Shown in pieces: positions 28,608-37,448 of a stretch of DNA of 64,000 nt. The stretch's first letter is position 1. Every line of letters begins with the position of its first letter. The stretch is from positions 124,001 to 188,000 of the forward strand of contig NZ_QZMN01000004.1 of NCBI RefSeq assembly GCF_003702705.1, given 5' to 3'. The notes beneath the pieces are model-generated. The model made no database searches. It was not told the origin of the DNA and saw only the letters and a list, made by a program, of their open reading frames with translations. Position numbers and translations under genes: made by a program. The stretch comes from Ornithinimicrobium cerasi. GTDB lineage: Bacteria > Actinomycetota > Actinomycetes > Actinomycetales > Dermatophilaceae.

Positions 28608-29828
28608 TCACAGGTCTCCCACGAAGCGGCCGGGTGCCAGGGTGCGGCGGGGGTCGAACTCGTTCCTGACCCGGCGCATGAGGTCGAGCGCCGGGACCTC
28701 GCCCCAGGTGTCCAGGGTGGTCTTGGTGGCGGCCGGCGCGTCGAGGACCACGGTGGACCCCCCGAGCCGGACGCTGGTCGTCCGCAGGGCGGTCACGGCC
28801 GCGGAGGCGTCGAGGCCGCCGTCCCCGGCCGCGTGCAGCACACCCGCGCCCGCGGAGCCGGTCACCGTGAGCCCGGCGCCGGTCGCCTCCGCGACAAGCT
28901 CGGGTATGCCGCTCAGGCGCGCCGTCGTGCGCAGCAGCAGCGGGGACCCGGCACCGTCGGAGGTGGGGATCCGACCCCACCACGACGGGGGTTCCTCGGC
29001 CACCTGGGCACCGGCACCGAGCAGGGGCGCCATGGCCTCGGCGCGCGCGGCGGAGCCGGCCGGGGTCCCGCTGACCAGGGCGGCGACCTGCGGGTCCCCG
29101 CCCGGTACGGCGTGCACCTCGACGGCGTGGGGGACGAGCTGACTGGCGACGAGCGTGCCGAGGACCTGGGGCAGGCGGTCCGGCGGCACGGTCGCGCCGA
29201 CCCACCACGAGGAGGCGGGGACGGGGTGCAGCCGCACGGTGACCTCGGTGATGACCGCCAGCGTGCCCATCGAGCCCGTGAGCAGCTTGGACAGGTCGTA
29301 GCCGGCGACGTTCTTGACGACCTTGCCGCCCGCCTTGGCCACGGTGCCGTCCGCCCGGACGAAGCGGACGCCGATGACCAGGTCCCGGAGAGCGCCGGTC
29401 CACATCCGCCGCGGTCCGGCCAGCCCGGTGGCCACCGCTCCGCCGAGGGTGCTGATCCCGACGAGGTCGTCCACGACGAGCTGGTGACCGCCCTCGGCGA
29501 GCCGGTCCCGCAGGACGGCGAGCGGCATACCGGCCCCGGCGGTCGCGATCAGGTCCCCCCGGCTGTGCTCCACCAGGGCGTCCATCCCGGTGGTGTCCAG
29601 CACCACGTCGACCCGCTCGGGAGGTCGTCCCCAGGACAGCTTGCTGGCGTTGCCCCGCACCACGACCGTCAGCCCCGCGGCGTCGCACGCGCGCATCAGC
29701 GCGGAGGTCTCCCCGGCGTCCGCGGGGCTGGCGACGACGGTCGCCGGGACGCCGTCCACGGCATCCCCCGGCTGCGCCTCGCGCAGCGTGCAGGTGCCGG
29801 CCAGGGACGTGAGGACGTCGTCACCCAT
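28608..29828 (-). CDS. glcE: Glycolate oxidase FAD-binding subunit-like protein
   Basis: A 406-residue FAD-linked (PCMH-type) protein, shorter than GlcD and of the GlcE kind. The segment LVGISTLGGAVATGLAGPRR and AGGKVVKNVAGYDLSKLLTG are typical of GlcE. Its ATG shares one base with the glcD stop (TGATG). GlcE is needed for glycolate dehydrogenase activity in E. coli. The long in-frame extension upstream of 29828 lies inside glcD and is a shadow. Confidence 0.85.
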   Translation of the reverse strand: MGDDVLTSLAGTCTLREAQPGDAVDGVPATVVASPADAGETSALMRACDAAGLTVVVRGNASKLSWGRPPERVDVVLDTTGMDALVEHSRGDLIATAGAGMPLAVLRDRLAEGGHQLVVDDLVGISTLGGAVATGLAGPRRMWTGALRDLVIGVRFVRADGTVAKAGGKVVKNVAGYDLSKLLTGSMGTLAVITEVTVRLHPVPASSWWVGATVPPDRLPQVLGTLVASQLVPHAVEVHAVPGGDPQVAALVSGTPAGSAARAEAMAPLLGAGAQVAEEPPSWWGRIPTSDGAGSPLLLRTTARLSGIPELVAEATGAGLTVTGSAGAGVLHAAGDGGLDASAAVTALRTTSVRLGGSTVVLDAPAATKTTLDTWGEVPALDLMRRVRNEFDPRRTLAPGRFVGDL

Positions 29829-31306
29829 CAGAAGACCTCCGCCATGCCGGCCTCCTGCAGCGGGTGCGCACCCTGGACGACGCGGGGGCGCTCGCCGCAC
29901 AGCCGGGGCGTCGGGTAGACCTTGCCCGGGTTCGCGATGCCGTCCGGGTCGAAGGCGCACCGGACGAGCTGCATCGTGTCGAGGTCGTCGTCGGTGAACA
30001 TCCGCGGCATGTAGCGCGCCTTGTCCGCGCCCACCCCGTGCTCCCCGGTGATCGACCCGCCGTGCTCGATGCACAGGTCCAAGATCATCCCGGAGACCTC
30101 CTCGGCCCGCTCCGTCGCGCCCTCCTCGGAGGCGTCGAAGAGCACGAGGGGGTGCAGGTTGCCGTCGCCGGCATGGAAGACGTTGGCGACGCGCACCCCG
30201 CGCTCGGCGCTGATCTCGCCCATCCGGCGCAGCACCTCGGGGAGCGAGGTCCGGGGGACCACGCCGTCCTGGACGATGTAGTCGGGGGAGATCCGCCCGA
30301 CGGCCGCGAACGCCGACTTGCGGCCCTTCCAGATCTCGGCGCGCTCGGCGGCGTCGGTCGCCATCCGGAACTCGAAGGTGCCGGCCTCCCGGCAGATCCG
30401 CTCGACCTCGGCGTACTCGTGCTCGACCTCCTGCTCCGCACCGTCCAGCTCGACCACGAGCACGGCACCGGCGCCGGCGGGGTAGCCGCAGCTCACCGCC
30501 TTCTCCGCCGCCTCGATCGCCAGCGCGTCCATGATCTCGATCGCGGCGGGGACGATGCCAGCCGCGATGATGGCGCTCGTCGCCGCCCCGGCCTGGTCGG
30601 TGCTGCGGAAGCCGGCCAGCACCGTGCGCACCTCCTCCGGCAGGCGGGTGAGGCGCACCACCGCCCGCGTCGCCACGCCCAGCGTCCCCTCGGAGCCCAC
30701 GAACGCCCCGACGAGGTCGTAGCCGGGAGGGTCCGGGGCCTCGGTGCCGAGGGTCACCTGCTCACCCGTCGGGGTCACCACGTCGAGGGCGAGCACGTGG
30801 TTGCTGGTGAAGCCGTACTTGAGGCAGTGCGCCCCGCCGGAGTTCTCCGCGACGTTGCCGCCGATCGAGCAGATCTGCTGGCTGCTCGGGTCGGGGGCGA
30901 AGTAGTAGCCCAGCGGCGTGGCCTCCCGGGAGACCTGGAGGTTGATCACGCCGGGGTCGACGACGGCCCGCTGGTCCTCCGGCCGCATCGCGTGCAGGGT
31001 GCGCAGCCGGCTGGTGACCACGAGCACGCCCTCGGCGTGGGGGAGCGCCCCGCCCGAGAGGCCGGTGCCGGACCCGCGTGCCACGAACGGCACCCGGTGC
31101 CGGGCGCACGACCGGACCACGGCCGCCACCTCCTCGGCGGTGTCCGCGAGCACGACGAGACCGGGCGTCACGCGGTAGGCCGCGAGCCCGTCGCACTCGT
31201 ACGTCACCAGCTGCGCCGGGTCGGTGAGCAGGTGCGCCGCGGCGACCACCCCGCGCAGGTCCTCGAGCACGGCGGTGACCGACCCGCGTGGCTGGCTGTT
31301 CGTCAT
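29828..31306 (-). CDS. glcD: Glycolate oxidase/dehydrogenase FAD subunit GlcD-like
   Basis: A 492-residue flavoprotein of the FAD-linked oxidase family. FVARGSGTGLSGGALPHAEG near residue 75 is the FAD-binding loop, ICSIGGNVAENSGGAHCLKY near 135 follows, and GGSITGEHGVGADKARYM near 435 closes the family C-terminal domain. It would oxidise glycolate to glyoxylate (D-lactate dehydrogenase is a close alternative). A GAGGAGG ribosome-binding site precedes the ATG at 31306. It lies 52 bases downstream of aceB on the same strand, so one transcript aceB-glcD-glcE-glcF is likely. Confidence 0.87.
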   Translation of the reverse strand: MTNSQPRGSVTAVLEDLRGVVAAAHLLTDPAQLVTYECDGLAAYRVTPGLVVLADTAEEVAAVVRSCARHRVPFVARGSGTGLSGGALPHAEGVLVVTSRLRTLHAMRPEDQRAVVDPGVINLQVSREATPLGYYFAPDPSSQQICSIGGNVAENSGGAHCLKYGFTSNHVLALDVVTPTGEQVTLGTEAPDPPGYDLVGAFVGSEGTLGVATRAVVRLTRLPEEVRTVLAGFRSTDQAGAATSAIIAAGIVPAAIEIMDALAIEAAEKAVSCGYPAGAGAVLVVELDGAEQEVEHEYAEVERICREAGTFEFRMATDAAERAEIWKGRKSAFAAVGRISPDYIVQDGVVPRTSLPEVLRRMGEISAERGVRVANVFHAGDGNLHPLVLFDASEEGATERAEEVSGMILDLCIEHGGSITGEHGVGADKARYMPRMFTDDDLDTMQLVRCAFDPDGIANPGKVYPTPRLCGERPRVVQGAHPLQEAGMAEVF

Positions 31307-31358
31307 ACCCCGACCTCCTCGTCCTGGACCTGACTGGTTCCCTACCCTAGGCGCCCGG

Positions 31359-32990
31359 TCAGGGCATCTCCTCGTAGGCCGGCACCGTCAGGAAGTCGGC
31401 GTAGTCGTCGGCCACGGCGACGGCGAGGAAGAGGTCCCTGGCCGCGGCGTAGTCGACGCCGTCGGCCTCCGGCAGATCCTGCAGGACCTCGTCGGTGAGG
31501 CGCTGGACCAGCTCGCGCGTGACGGTCTCGCCGGTGTCGTCGAGGACGACGTCGTTGTGCAGCCACTGCCACACCTGGCTGCGCGAGATCTCCGCCGTGG
31601 CGGCGTCCTCCATGAGGTTGTGGATGCCGACGGCCCCGCGCCCGGTCAGCCAGACCGCGAGGTACTGGATGGCGACGTCGATGTTGGCGCGCAGGCCGGC
31701 CTCGGTGACCTCCCCCGGCGTCTCGGAGACGGAGAGGAGGTCGGCGGCGGAGACGTCGACGTCCTCGCGGAGCTTGTCCAGCTGGTTGGGCCGCTCGCCG
31801 AGGACGGCGTCGAAGACCTCGTAGCAGGTGGGGACCATGCCCGGGTGGGCGACCCAGGAGCCGTCGAAGCCGTCCTGCGCCTCCCGCTGCTTGTCGGTGC
31901 GCACCTTCTCGAAGGCGGTCCTGTTGACCTCCTCGTCCTTGGAGGGGATGAAGGCGGCCATACCACCGATCGCGTGGGCACCCCGCTTGTGGCAGGTGCG
32001 CACCAGGAGCTCGGTGTAGGCGCGCATCATCGGCGCGGTCATCGTCACCGCGTTGCGGTCGGGCAGCACGAAGTCACGCCCCCGGGTGCGGTAGGTCTTG
32101 ATGATGCTGAACAGGTAGTCCCAGCGCCCGGCGTTGAGACCCGCGGAGTGGTCGCGGAGCTCGTGGAGGATCTCCTCCATCTGGAAGGCCGCCGGGTAGG
32201 TCTCGACCAGGCAGGTCGCGCGGATCGTCCCGCGCGGGATGCCGAGGGCGTCCTGGGCGAGGTTGAACGCGTCGTTCCACATCCGCGCCTCGAGGTGGTG
32301 CTCCATCTTCGGCAGGTAGAAGTAGGGGCCCTTGCCGGCGTCGATCTGCAGCTGCGCGCTCGCGCACATGAAGAGCGCGAAGTCCACCAGGCCGCCCGCG
32401 GTGCGCTGCCCGTCGACGGTGAGGTGCTTCTCGTCCAGGTGCCAGCCGCGGGGGCGCATGACGATCGTCGGGTTCTGCGCCTGGTCGGTGCTCTTCAGCG
32501 CGTACTCCTTGCCCTCGGGCGAGGTGAAGGAGATCGTGCCGGCGACCGCGTCGCGCAGGTTGATCTGGCCCTCGACGACGTTGGCCCACATCGGGGTGTT
32601 GGCGTCCTCCTGGTCGGCGAGCCACACGCGGGCGCCGGAGTTCATCGCGTTGATCGTCATCTTGCGGTCGGTCGGTCCGGTCATCTCGACCCGGCGGTCC
32701 TCCAGGCCCGGCGCCGGCGGGGCCACGCGCCAGGAGTCGTCCTCGCGCACCGAGGCGGTCTCCTCGAGGAAGTGCAGGTCCTGACCCTCGGCGACGGCGC
32801 GCACGACCTCGGCGCGGGCCGCGAGGCGCTCCTGCCGTCGGGGTTCGAGCTCCCGGTGCAGCGTCGCGACGAGCTCGAGGGCCTGCCGGGTGAGGATCTC
32901 CTCGTAGCCGGGTCGCAGCTCGCCGGAGACCTCGACGCCCTCGGGCAGGTCGAGCTCGACGGTGGGGGAGGTGGTGGTCTGGTCGCTCAT
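31359..32990 (-). CDS. aceB: Malate synthase A
   Basis: A 543-residue enzyme that condenses glyoxylate with acetyl-CoA to malate. The segments GPTDRKMTINAMNSGA, LADQEDANTPMWANVVEGQ and GLNAGRWDYLFS (with the conserved Arg-Trp) identify the A isoform; length fits (about 530). No isocitrate lyase is adjacent, and the downstream genes make glyoxylate from glycolate, so here the enzyme probably serves glycolate use at least in part. The ATG at 32990 follows GAGGAG. An IclR-like palindrome lies 18 bases upstream of the start. Confidence 0.93.
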   Translation of the reverse strand: MSDQTTTSPTVELDLPEGVEVSGELRPGYEEILTRQALELVATLHRELEPRRQERLAARAEVVRAVAEGQDLHFLEETASVREDDSWRVAPPAPGLEDRRVEMTGPTDRKMTINAMNSGARVWLADQEDANTPMWANVVEGQINLRDAVAGTISFTSPEGKEYALKSTDQAQNPTIVMRPRGWHLDEKHLTVDGQRTAGGLVDFALFMCASAQLQIDAGKGPYFYLPKMEHHLEARMWNDAFNLAQDALGIPRGTIRATCLVETYPAAFQMEEILHELRDHSAGLNAGRWDYLFSIIKTYRTRGRDFVLPDRNAVTMTAPMMRAYTELLVRTCHKRGAHAIGGMAAFIPSKDEEVNRTAFEKVRTDKQREAQDGFDGSWVAHPGMVPTCYEVFDAVLGERPNQLDKLREDVDVSAADLLSVSETPGEVTEAGLRANIDVAIQYLAVWLTGRGAVGIHNLMEDAATAEISRSQVWQWLHNDVVLDDTGETVTRELVQRLTDEVLQDLPEADGVDYAAARDLFLAVAVADDYADFLTVPAYEEMP

Positions 32991-33007
32991 GGCACTCCTC
33001 AACGGTT

Positions 33008-33022
33008 TTCCGCATAGCGGAA
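33008..33022. promoter_or_regulatory. IclR-like operator palindrome upstream of aceB
   Basis: TTCCGC-ATA-GCGGAA is a perfect 6-3-6 inverted repeat. Palindromes of this TTCCGN5CGGAA type are typical operators of IclR-family regulators, which control glyoxylate genes in several bacteria. It sits just downstream of a TTGACA on the aceB strand (33032-33037), so bound repressor would block the aceB promoter. No IclR gene is in the window. Confidence 0.6.
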
Positions 33023-33037
33023 GGAATGGTGTGTCAA
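33011..33037 (-). promoter_or_regulatory. Candidate aceB promoter overlapped by the palindrome
   Basis: On the reverse strand TTGACA (33037-33032) is followed after 15 bases by TATGCG (33016-33011). The spacing is short, so the -10 assignment is uncertain, but TTGACA is a perfect consensus -35 in a GC-rich genome. Confidence 0.4.
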
Positions 33038-33058
33038 ATGAAATACTAGCCGTGAAGC

Positions 33059-33064
33059 TAGGGT
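33059..33064 (+). promoter_or_regulatory. Candidate -10 hexamer (TAGGGT) of the PIG-L gene
   Basis: TAGGGT ends seven bases before the ATG at 33072, again suggesting a leaderless transcript. It is back to back with the aceB promoter. Confidence 0.35.
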
Positions 33065-33071
33065 GGCGCGC

Positions 33072-34160
33072 ATGTCCTGGTCCACGGCACCGCCCGGTCG
33101 CGGCTCCGTCCGGGTGGTGCTCGTCGTCGCGGTGCTCGTCCTGACCCTCGTCGCCGTCGCCCTCTCCACAGCCTTCCTGCTGCGCCCCTCCCTCACCCCC
33201 GCCCAGTGGGCGCTCGCCCGCGACGTGCCGACGCTCGACCCGCAGGACCCCGTCGCCGACCCGCAGGGCCTGCACCTGCTCCTCGTGCCGCACCCCGACG
33301 ACGAGCTGTCCGGGTGGGGATCCCTGCTCGACCGCCCCGACCTGCGTCCGGTCCTCGTGCTGCTGACGCGCGGGGAGGCGACCCAGCGTTGCGGCGAGCA
33401 GGCCATGGCCAACCACCTGCAGGTCGAGCTCGGGGAGGTCGCTCCCCGGCCCGACCCGACCTCCCAGGGTGCCTCCTCCACGGCCTGCGAGGAGGCCCGG
33501 CTCCAGGCGTTCCGGACCGCCCTCGGCGAGGCTGCGCGTCATACCCCCGTCCTGGCCGTGGACTGGTCCCTGGCCCGGCCCGCGACGGTGGCGGGGCAGG
33601 GAGCCGAGGTGGTCGAGGGCCGCCACGCCACCGTCGTCCTCCTGGACCTGGGCGACGACGCGCTGACGGCCTCGGGGGTCACCGAGGTGCTGGCCGGGAT
33701 GCTGGACGCCCCACCGGAGGGCGTGCCGGACCTGCCCGTGGGGCGGATCACGGCCGCGGCCTACTACGCCACGCGGGGCGAGGTCGCCGACCGGCCCACG
33801 TGCGAGGTGGTGGTTGTCTGCCCCGCGGGGGAGAGGGCCTACGTGTACGACCGTCCGGACCACCTCGCCGTGCGGGAGGCGGCACGGGCGCTCGCCGAAC
33901 GGGCCGCCGAGGGGAGCTGGCTGGCGACCTCACCCTTCGACCCCGCCGCGTCGGTGCACCGCGCGCTGCCCCAGGAGCTCTACGACCTGGCGATGGGCCT
34001 GGGCCCGGGCGACGCCGGCAGCGCCCCGCGGATGGGGACCTACCAGCGCGTCTATGGATGGCTGGCCTTTCCCGACGTGTGGCGGCGGGGGGACCTGCCG
34101 CTGGCCAGGGATCAGGTCATGTTCCCGCGGGTGCAGTCCTACGAGGTGGTCCCGCCGTGA
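33072..34160 (+). CDS. Membrane-anchored PIG-L/LmbE-family deacetylase
   Basis: A 362-residue protein with an N-terminal hydrophobic helix (about residues 13-35), so an extracytoplasmic catalytic domain is likely. The metal-binding motif PHPDDE is at about residues 73-78 and the late RPDHLAVREA segment fits the second zinc/catalytic site of PIG-L N-acetylglucosamine deacetylases. Two cysteines (QRCGEQ, TACEEA) might form a disulfide. The substrate is unknown. Its stop overlaps the GTG of a membrane acyltransferase gene, which suggests the two act on the same sugar. The ATG at 33072 is preferred over a GTG at 33063. Confidence 0.75.
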   Translation: MSWSTAPPGRGSVRVVLVVAVLVLTLVAVALSTAFLLRPSLTPAQWALARDVPTLDPQDPVADPQGLHLLLVPHPDDELSGWGSLLDRPDLRPVLVLLTRGEATQRCGEQAMANHLQVELGEVAPRPDPTSQGASSTACEEARLQAFRTALGEAARHTPVLAVDWSLARPATVAGQGAEVVEGRHATVVLLDLGDDALTASGVTEVLAGMLDAPPEGVPDLPVGRITAAAYYATRGEVADRPTCEVVVVCPAGERAYVYDRPDHLAVREAARALAERAAEGSWLATSPFDPAASVHRALPQELYDLAMGLGPGDAGSAPRMGTYQRVYGWLAFPDVWRRGDLPLARDQVMFPRVQSYEVVPP

Positions 34161-35272
34161 GCGGCGCGGCCCGCCTCGGCGGCACGCACTCACGCCTGGT
34201 CTCCCTCGACGCGGCGAGGGGGATCTTCCTCACCGTCTCGGTCACCAGCGCGTCCGTGATCCCGCCGGTCCCGTCATGGCTGGAGCACCCGGCGTGGTTC
34301 GGGGTGACGTTCTACGACCTCATCTTCCCGCTCTTCGTCACGCTGTCCGGGGTCGGACTGGCCTTCGCCTACCGGCGCCGGACGAGCTGGCGCACCACCG
34401 CCCGCCGGGTGGGCGTCCTGCTGGTCGTGGGCGTCGTCTACACCGCCGTGCACGGGAACCACTACGAGCTCGGGTCCCTGCGGCTGACGGGAGTGCTGCA
34501 GCTGTACGCGGTCCTCGTGCTGGCCTCCGCGCTCCTGCACACCGTCGTCCGCGACGCGCGCGGGTGGGCGGTCATCACCCTCGCGACGGCCGTGCTGGGG
34601 ACCCTGGCCTACGTCTGGTTCGAGGCGCGCTGCCCAGGCGCCGTGCTCGCCCCGACGTGCAACCCCTCCGGCGTGATCGACGGCGCCCTCCTCGGCGACC
34701 ACATGTATGCGCAGGGAGAGCGCCGCCACGACCCTGAGGGGCTGGTGGCGATCTGCGGTGCTTTCCTCACCGCCTCGGCGGGGACCACGGCCGGGCACCT
34801 CGCGCTCGAGGCGCGCGCGGGCTCAAGGCGGGTCGGCCTTGTGCGCATCGCGGCATGGACCGCCACCTGCGCCGCGACGGGCACCGGCCTGGCCATGGTG
34901 GTGGAACCCTTCAAGCGGCTCTGGACGCCGAGCTTCGCGCTGCTGGCGGGGGCGTTGGGGTTGGCCGTGTTCCTCGTCGCCTTTGCGGTCCTCGACGTGC
35001 TGCTCGAACGCGTCCGTGGGGCGCGGACCCGCGACGCGGTGGGCTGGCCGCTCGTCGCCCTCGGTCGCAACTCGCTCCTGGTGTACTTCGGCTCCCACCT
35101 CGGCTCCGCCCTGCTGCTCCGGTACGGCGGCGAGCCGTCCTGGGCGGAACAGGCGGGCGAGGCGGTGTCATGGGAGGGGAGCGCGCAGGTGGGGTTCGCA
35201 CTCCTGAGCCTGGTGGTGTGGTGGGCTGTCGCCCTCGGTCTGCACCGTCGGGGGATCTACGTGCGGCCCTGA
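34157..35272 (+). CDS. HGSNAT/DUF1624-like multipass membrane acyltransferase
   Basis: A 371-residue membrane protein with about nine to ten helices. The N-terminus RLVSLDAARGIFLTVSV followed by FYDLIFPLFVTLSGVGLAFAYRRR matches the heparan-alpha-glucosaminide N-acetyltransferase-like / DUF1624 group, in which acyl groups are moved across the membrane to sugars. The start is a GTG overlapping the previous stop (GTGA). The upstream in-frame extension runs antisense-like through the deacetylase gene and is rejected. Pairing with a deacetylase suggests remodelling of an N-acylated amino sugar; that is inference. Confidence 0.7.
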   Translation: MSGAARLGGTHSRLVSLDAARGIFLTVSVTSASVIPPVPSWLEHPAWFGVTFYDLIFPLFVTLSGVGLAFAYRRRTSWRTTARRVGVLLVVGVVYTAVHGNHYELGSLRLTGVLQLYAVLVLASALLHTVVRDARGWAVITLATAVLGTLAYVWFEARCPGAVLAPTCNPSGVIDGALLGDHMYAQGERRHDPEGLVAICGAFLTASAGTTAGHLALEARAGSRRVGLVRIAAWTATCAATGTGLAMVVEPFKRLWTPSFALLAGALGLAVFLVAFAVLDVLLERVRGARTRDAVGWPLVALGRNSLLVYFGSHLGSALLLRYGGEPSWAEQAGEAVSWEGSAQVGFALLSLVVWWAVALGLHRRGIYVRP

Positions 35273-35306
35273 CGGGACCCGTCGCCGGCGCCCAGCGGCG
35301 CTCGCC

Positions 35307-35312
35307 TAGGGT
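35307..35312 (+). promoter_or_regulatory. Candidate -10 hexamer (TAGGGT) of the GNAT gene
   Basis: TAGGGT ends six bases before the GTG at 35319, consistent with a leaderless mRNA. Identical hexamer to that before the PIG-L gene. Confidence 0.4.
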
Positions 35313-35318
35313 GGCTGC

Positions 35319-35774
35319 GTGGGCACGCACGAGATCGTCATCGCCGCCGAGCAGCCCGACCTGGACGAGCTGATCGAGCTCTACACCGCCGTCGGCTGGT
35401 CCTCGTACACGGCCGACCCCGAGCGGCTCGAGGCCGCGGTGCGTGGGTCCAGCCACGTCGTGACCGCCCGCTACGGCGACGAGCTCCTCGGCCTGGCCCG
35501 GGTGGTCTCGGACGGCGCGAGCATCGCCTACCTGCAGGACGTCCTGGTGCGCCCGGAGCTGCAGCGCGAGGGTGTGGGACGGACTCTGGTCCAGGCGGTG
35601 ATGGAGCCCTTCGCCGGGTGCCGCCAGCAGGTGCTCCTCACCGACGACGAGCCCCGCCAGCGCGCCTTCTACGAGTCCCTCGGGTATGCCGAGGTGCGGG
35701 ACCACGGTGACGGTCACCTGCGCGCCTTCGTCAAGTTCGCCGACGGACCGGGGACGGGTCCGACCACCGGCTGA
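35319..35774 (+). CDS. GNAT-family N-acetyltransferase
   Basis: A 151-residue acetyl-CoA-dependent acetyltransferase. LQDVLVRPELQREGVGRTLV near residue 75 is motif A with the acetyl-CoA-binding Q/RxxGxG/A loop, and RAFYESLGYAEV near 122 is motif B. The acceptor is unknown. It is a single-gene unit between the acyltransferase and the molybdoenzyme gene, probably with its own leaderless promoter. Confidence 0.85.
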   Translation: MGTHEIVIAAEQPDLDELIELYTAVGWSSYTADPERLEAAVRGSSHVVTARYGDELLGLARVVSDGASIAYLQDVLVRPELQREGVGRTLVQAVMEPFAGCRQQVLLTDDEPRQRAFYESLGYAEVRDHGDGHLRAFVKFADGPGTGPTTG

Positions 35775-35877
35775 CGCGCTGCCGACCCCCGGCTGACGAC
35801 CCGTCCGCCGGGCGCGCCCGGGCATCGGGTGACCCACGTCACACATCCGGGCGGTGGCCCGGGTCCGAAGACCTGGC

Positions 35878-37416
35878 ATGACCACGACGAGCGGTAGCCA
35901 GGCGCACCGGGGGGCCGGGATGCTCTCCGGGCTCCTCGCGGGCGCCGCGGGCGTGCTCGTCGGTGAGGGGCTGGCGCGCCTCCTCGCGCTCCCCGGTCCC
36001 GTCGTCGCCGTCGGCAACCGCGTGGTCGACCTGACGCCCCGGCCGGTGAAGGAGTGGGCGGTCTCGACGCTGGGTGCGGCGGACAAGCCGGTGCTGCTGG
36101 GCGGCGTGCTGGCGGTGGTCCTGGTGGCTCTGGTCCTCCTCGGCCGGGTCGGGACCGACCGTCCGCGCGCCGCGCTGCTGGGGATGACCGCGCTGAGCGG
36201 CCTCGCCGTCGCCGCGATGGCCCTGGACCGGGCGCGGGCGGCAGGTCCCGGCGCCCTCGTCCTCGCGTCGGCGGCGACCGTGCTCGTGAGCGTCGGCGGG
36301 TTCGCCCTGCTGCTGGCCCTGCTGCGGGCCGGGATCGGCACCCGGACGGGGCAGGGCCGCACCGTCGACCGCCGGCGCTTCCTGCTCGCCGCCTCCAGCA
36401 TGGCCGCGGTCGGCGCCGCCGGGGGAGCGACCCGAGGGCTGACCGGCCGCGCCGCGGACCCGGCCCTGCTGACCCTCCCGCCCCCGGTCGGTCCGGTCGC
36501 GCCGGTCCCCGCGGGCGTGAGCTTCGACGTCCCCGGCCTCACCCCGCACCTCACCCCCAACGCCGACTTCTACCGCGTGGACACGGCGCTGCAGGTGCCA
36601 CGCGTCCCGGTGTCCGACTACGTCCTGCGCATCACCGGCCTGGTCGACCGGCCCCTCGAGCTGACCTACCAGGACCTCCTGGACCGGGACCTCGTCGAGC
36701 ACCGGGTGACCCTGACCTGCGTGAGCAACGAGGTCGGCGGGGACCTCCTCGGGACCGCGACCTGGCTCGGCATACCCACGCGGGACCTGCTCGCCGAGGC
36801 CGGGGTGCGCGCCGGGGCGGACGCGGTCCGGTCCCGCAGCGCCGACGGCTTCACCGCGGGCACCCCGCTCGACGCGCTCACCGACGACCGGGGTGCCCTC
36901 GTCGCCGTGGGCATGAACGGCGTGCCGCTCCCGCCCGAGCACGGCTTCCCGGTGCGGATGGTGACCCCCGGCCTCTACGGCTACGTGTCGGCGACCAAGT
37001 GGCTGACCGAGCTCGAGGTGACCCGGTTCGCCGACTTCGCGGCCTACTGGACCGAGCGCGGGTATGCCGAGCAGGCGCCGGTCAAGCTGTCGTCGCGGAT
37101 CGACGTGCCGGGGTCCTTCGCCCGCCTGACGGCCGGGCCCACCACCGTGGCCGGCGTGGCCTGGGCGCAGACGGTCGGCATCGACCGGGTGCAGGTGCGG
37201 GCCGGCGAGGGCGGGTGGCAGGACGCCGAGCTCGGCGTCGAGGACTCCGACGAGACCTGGCGGGCCTGGCGCTGGGTCTGGGACGCCGAACCGGGCACCC
37301 ACCGCCTCGAGGTGCGCGCGACCGACCGCGCCGGGCGGGTACAGACACCCCGGCGGGAGCCGATCGCTCCTGACGGGTCAACCGGGTGGCACAACGTGAC
37401 GGTCACCGTCGCCTGA
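35878..37416 (+). CDS. Membrane-anchored sulfite-oxidase-family molybdopterin oxidoreductase
   Basis: A 512-residue protein. The first 150 residues contain about four hydrophobic helices, then [15 protein letters not shown] (near residue 163) resembles a twin-arginine element, and the remainder is the sulfite-oxidase-type molybdopterin domain. The molybdenum-ligand cysteine is in [10 protein letters not shown] near residue 281, and [17 protein letters not shown] with a C-terminal Mo-co dimerisation domain ([20 protein letters not shown]) completes the fold. The substrate is unknown; relatives act on sulfite, S-oxides or nitrate. The following fasciclin lipoprotein may be a partner. The ATG at 35878 is preferred over an upstream GTG. 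Confidence 0.8.
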   Translation: MTTTSGSQAHRGAGMLSGLLAGAAGVLVGEGLARLLALPGPVVAVGNRVVDLTPRPVKEWAVSTLGAADKPVLLGGVLAVVLVALVLLGRVGTDRPRAALLGMTALSGLAVAAMALDRARAAGPGALVLASAATVLVSVGGFALLLALLRAGIGTRTGQGRTVDRRRFLLAASSMAAVGAAGGATRGLTGRAADPALLTLPPPVGPVAPVPAGVSFDVPGLTPHLTPNADFYRVDTALQVPRVPVSDYVLRITGLVDRPLELTYQDLLDRDLVEHRVTLTCVSNEVGGDLLGTATWLGIPTRDLLAEAGVRAGADAVRSRSADGFTAGTPLDALTDDRGALVAVGMNGVPLPPEHGFPVRMVTPGLYGYVSATKWLTELEVTRFADFAAYWTERGYAEQAPVKLSSRIDVPGSFARLTAGPTTVAGVAWAQTVGIDRVQVRAGEGGWQDAELGVEDSDETWRAWRWVWDAEPGTHRLEVRATDRAGRVQTPRREPIAPDGSTGWHNVTVTVA

Positions 37417-37448
37417 CCACCACACACCACCGAGAAAAGGACCACATC

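Noticed and set aside
31359-33863. Longer aceB start that would add about 290 residues
   Set aside because: The extension overlaps the divergent PIG-L gene and its promoter; the start at 32990 has GAGGAG and the normal malate synthase A length.
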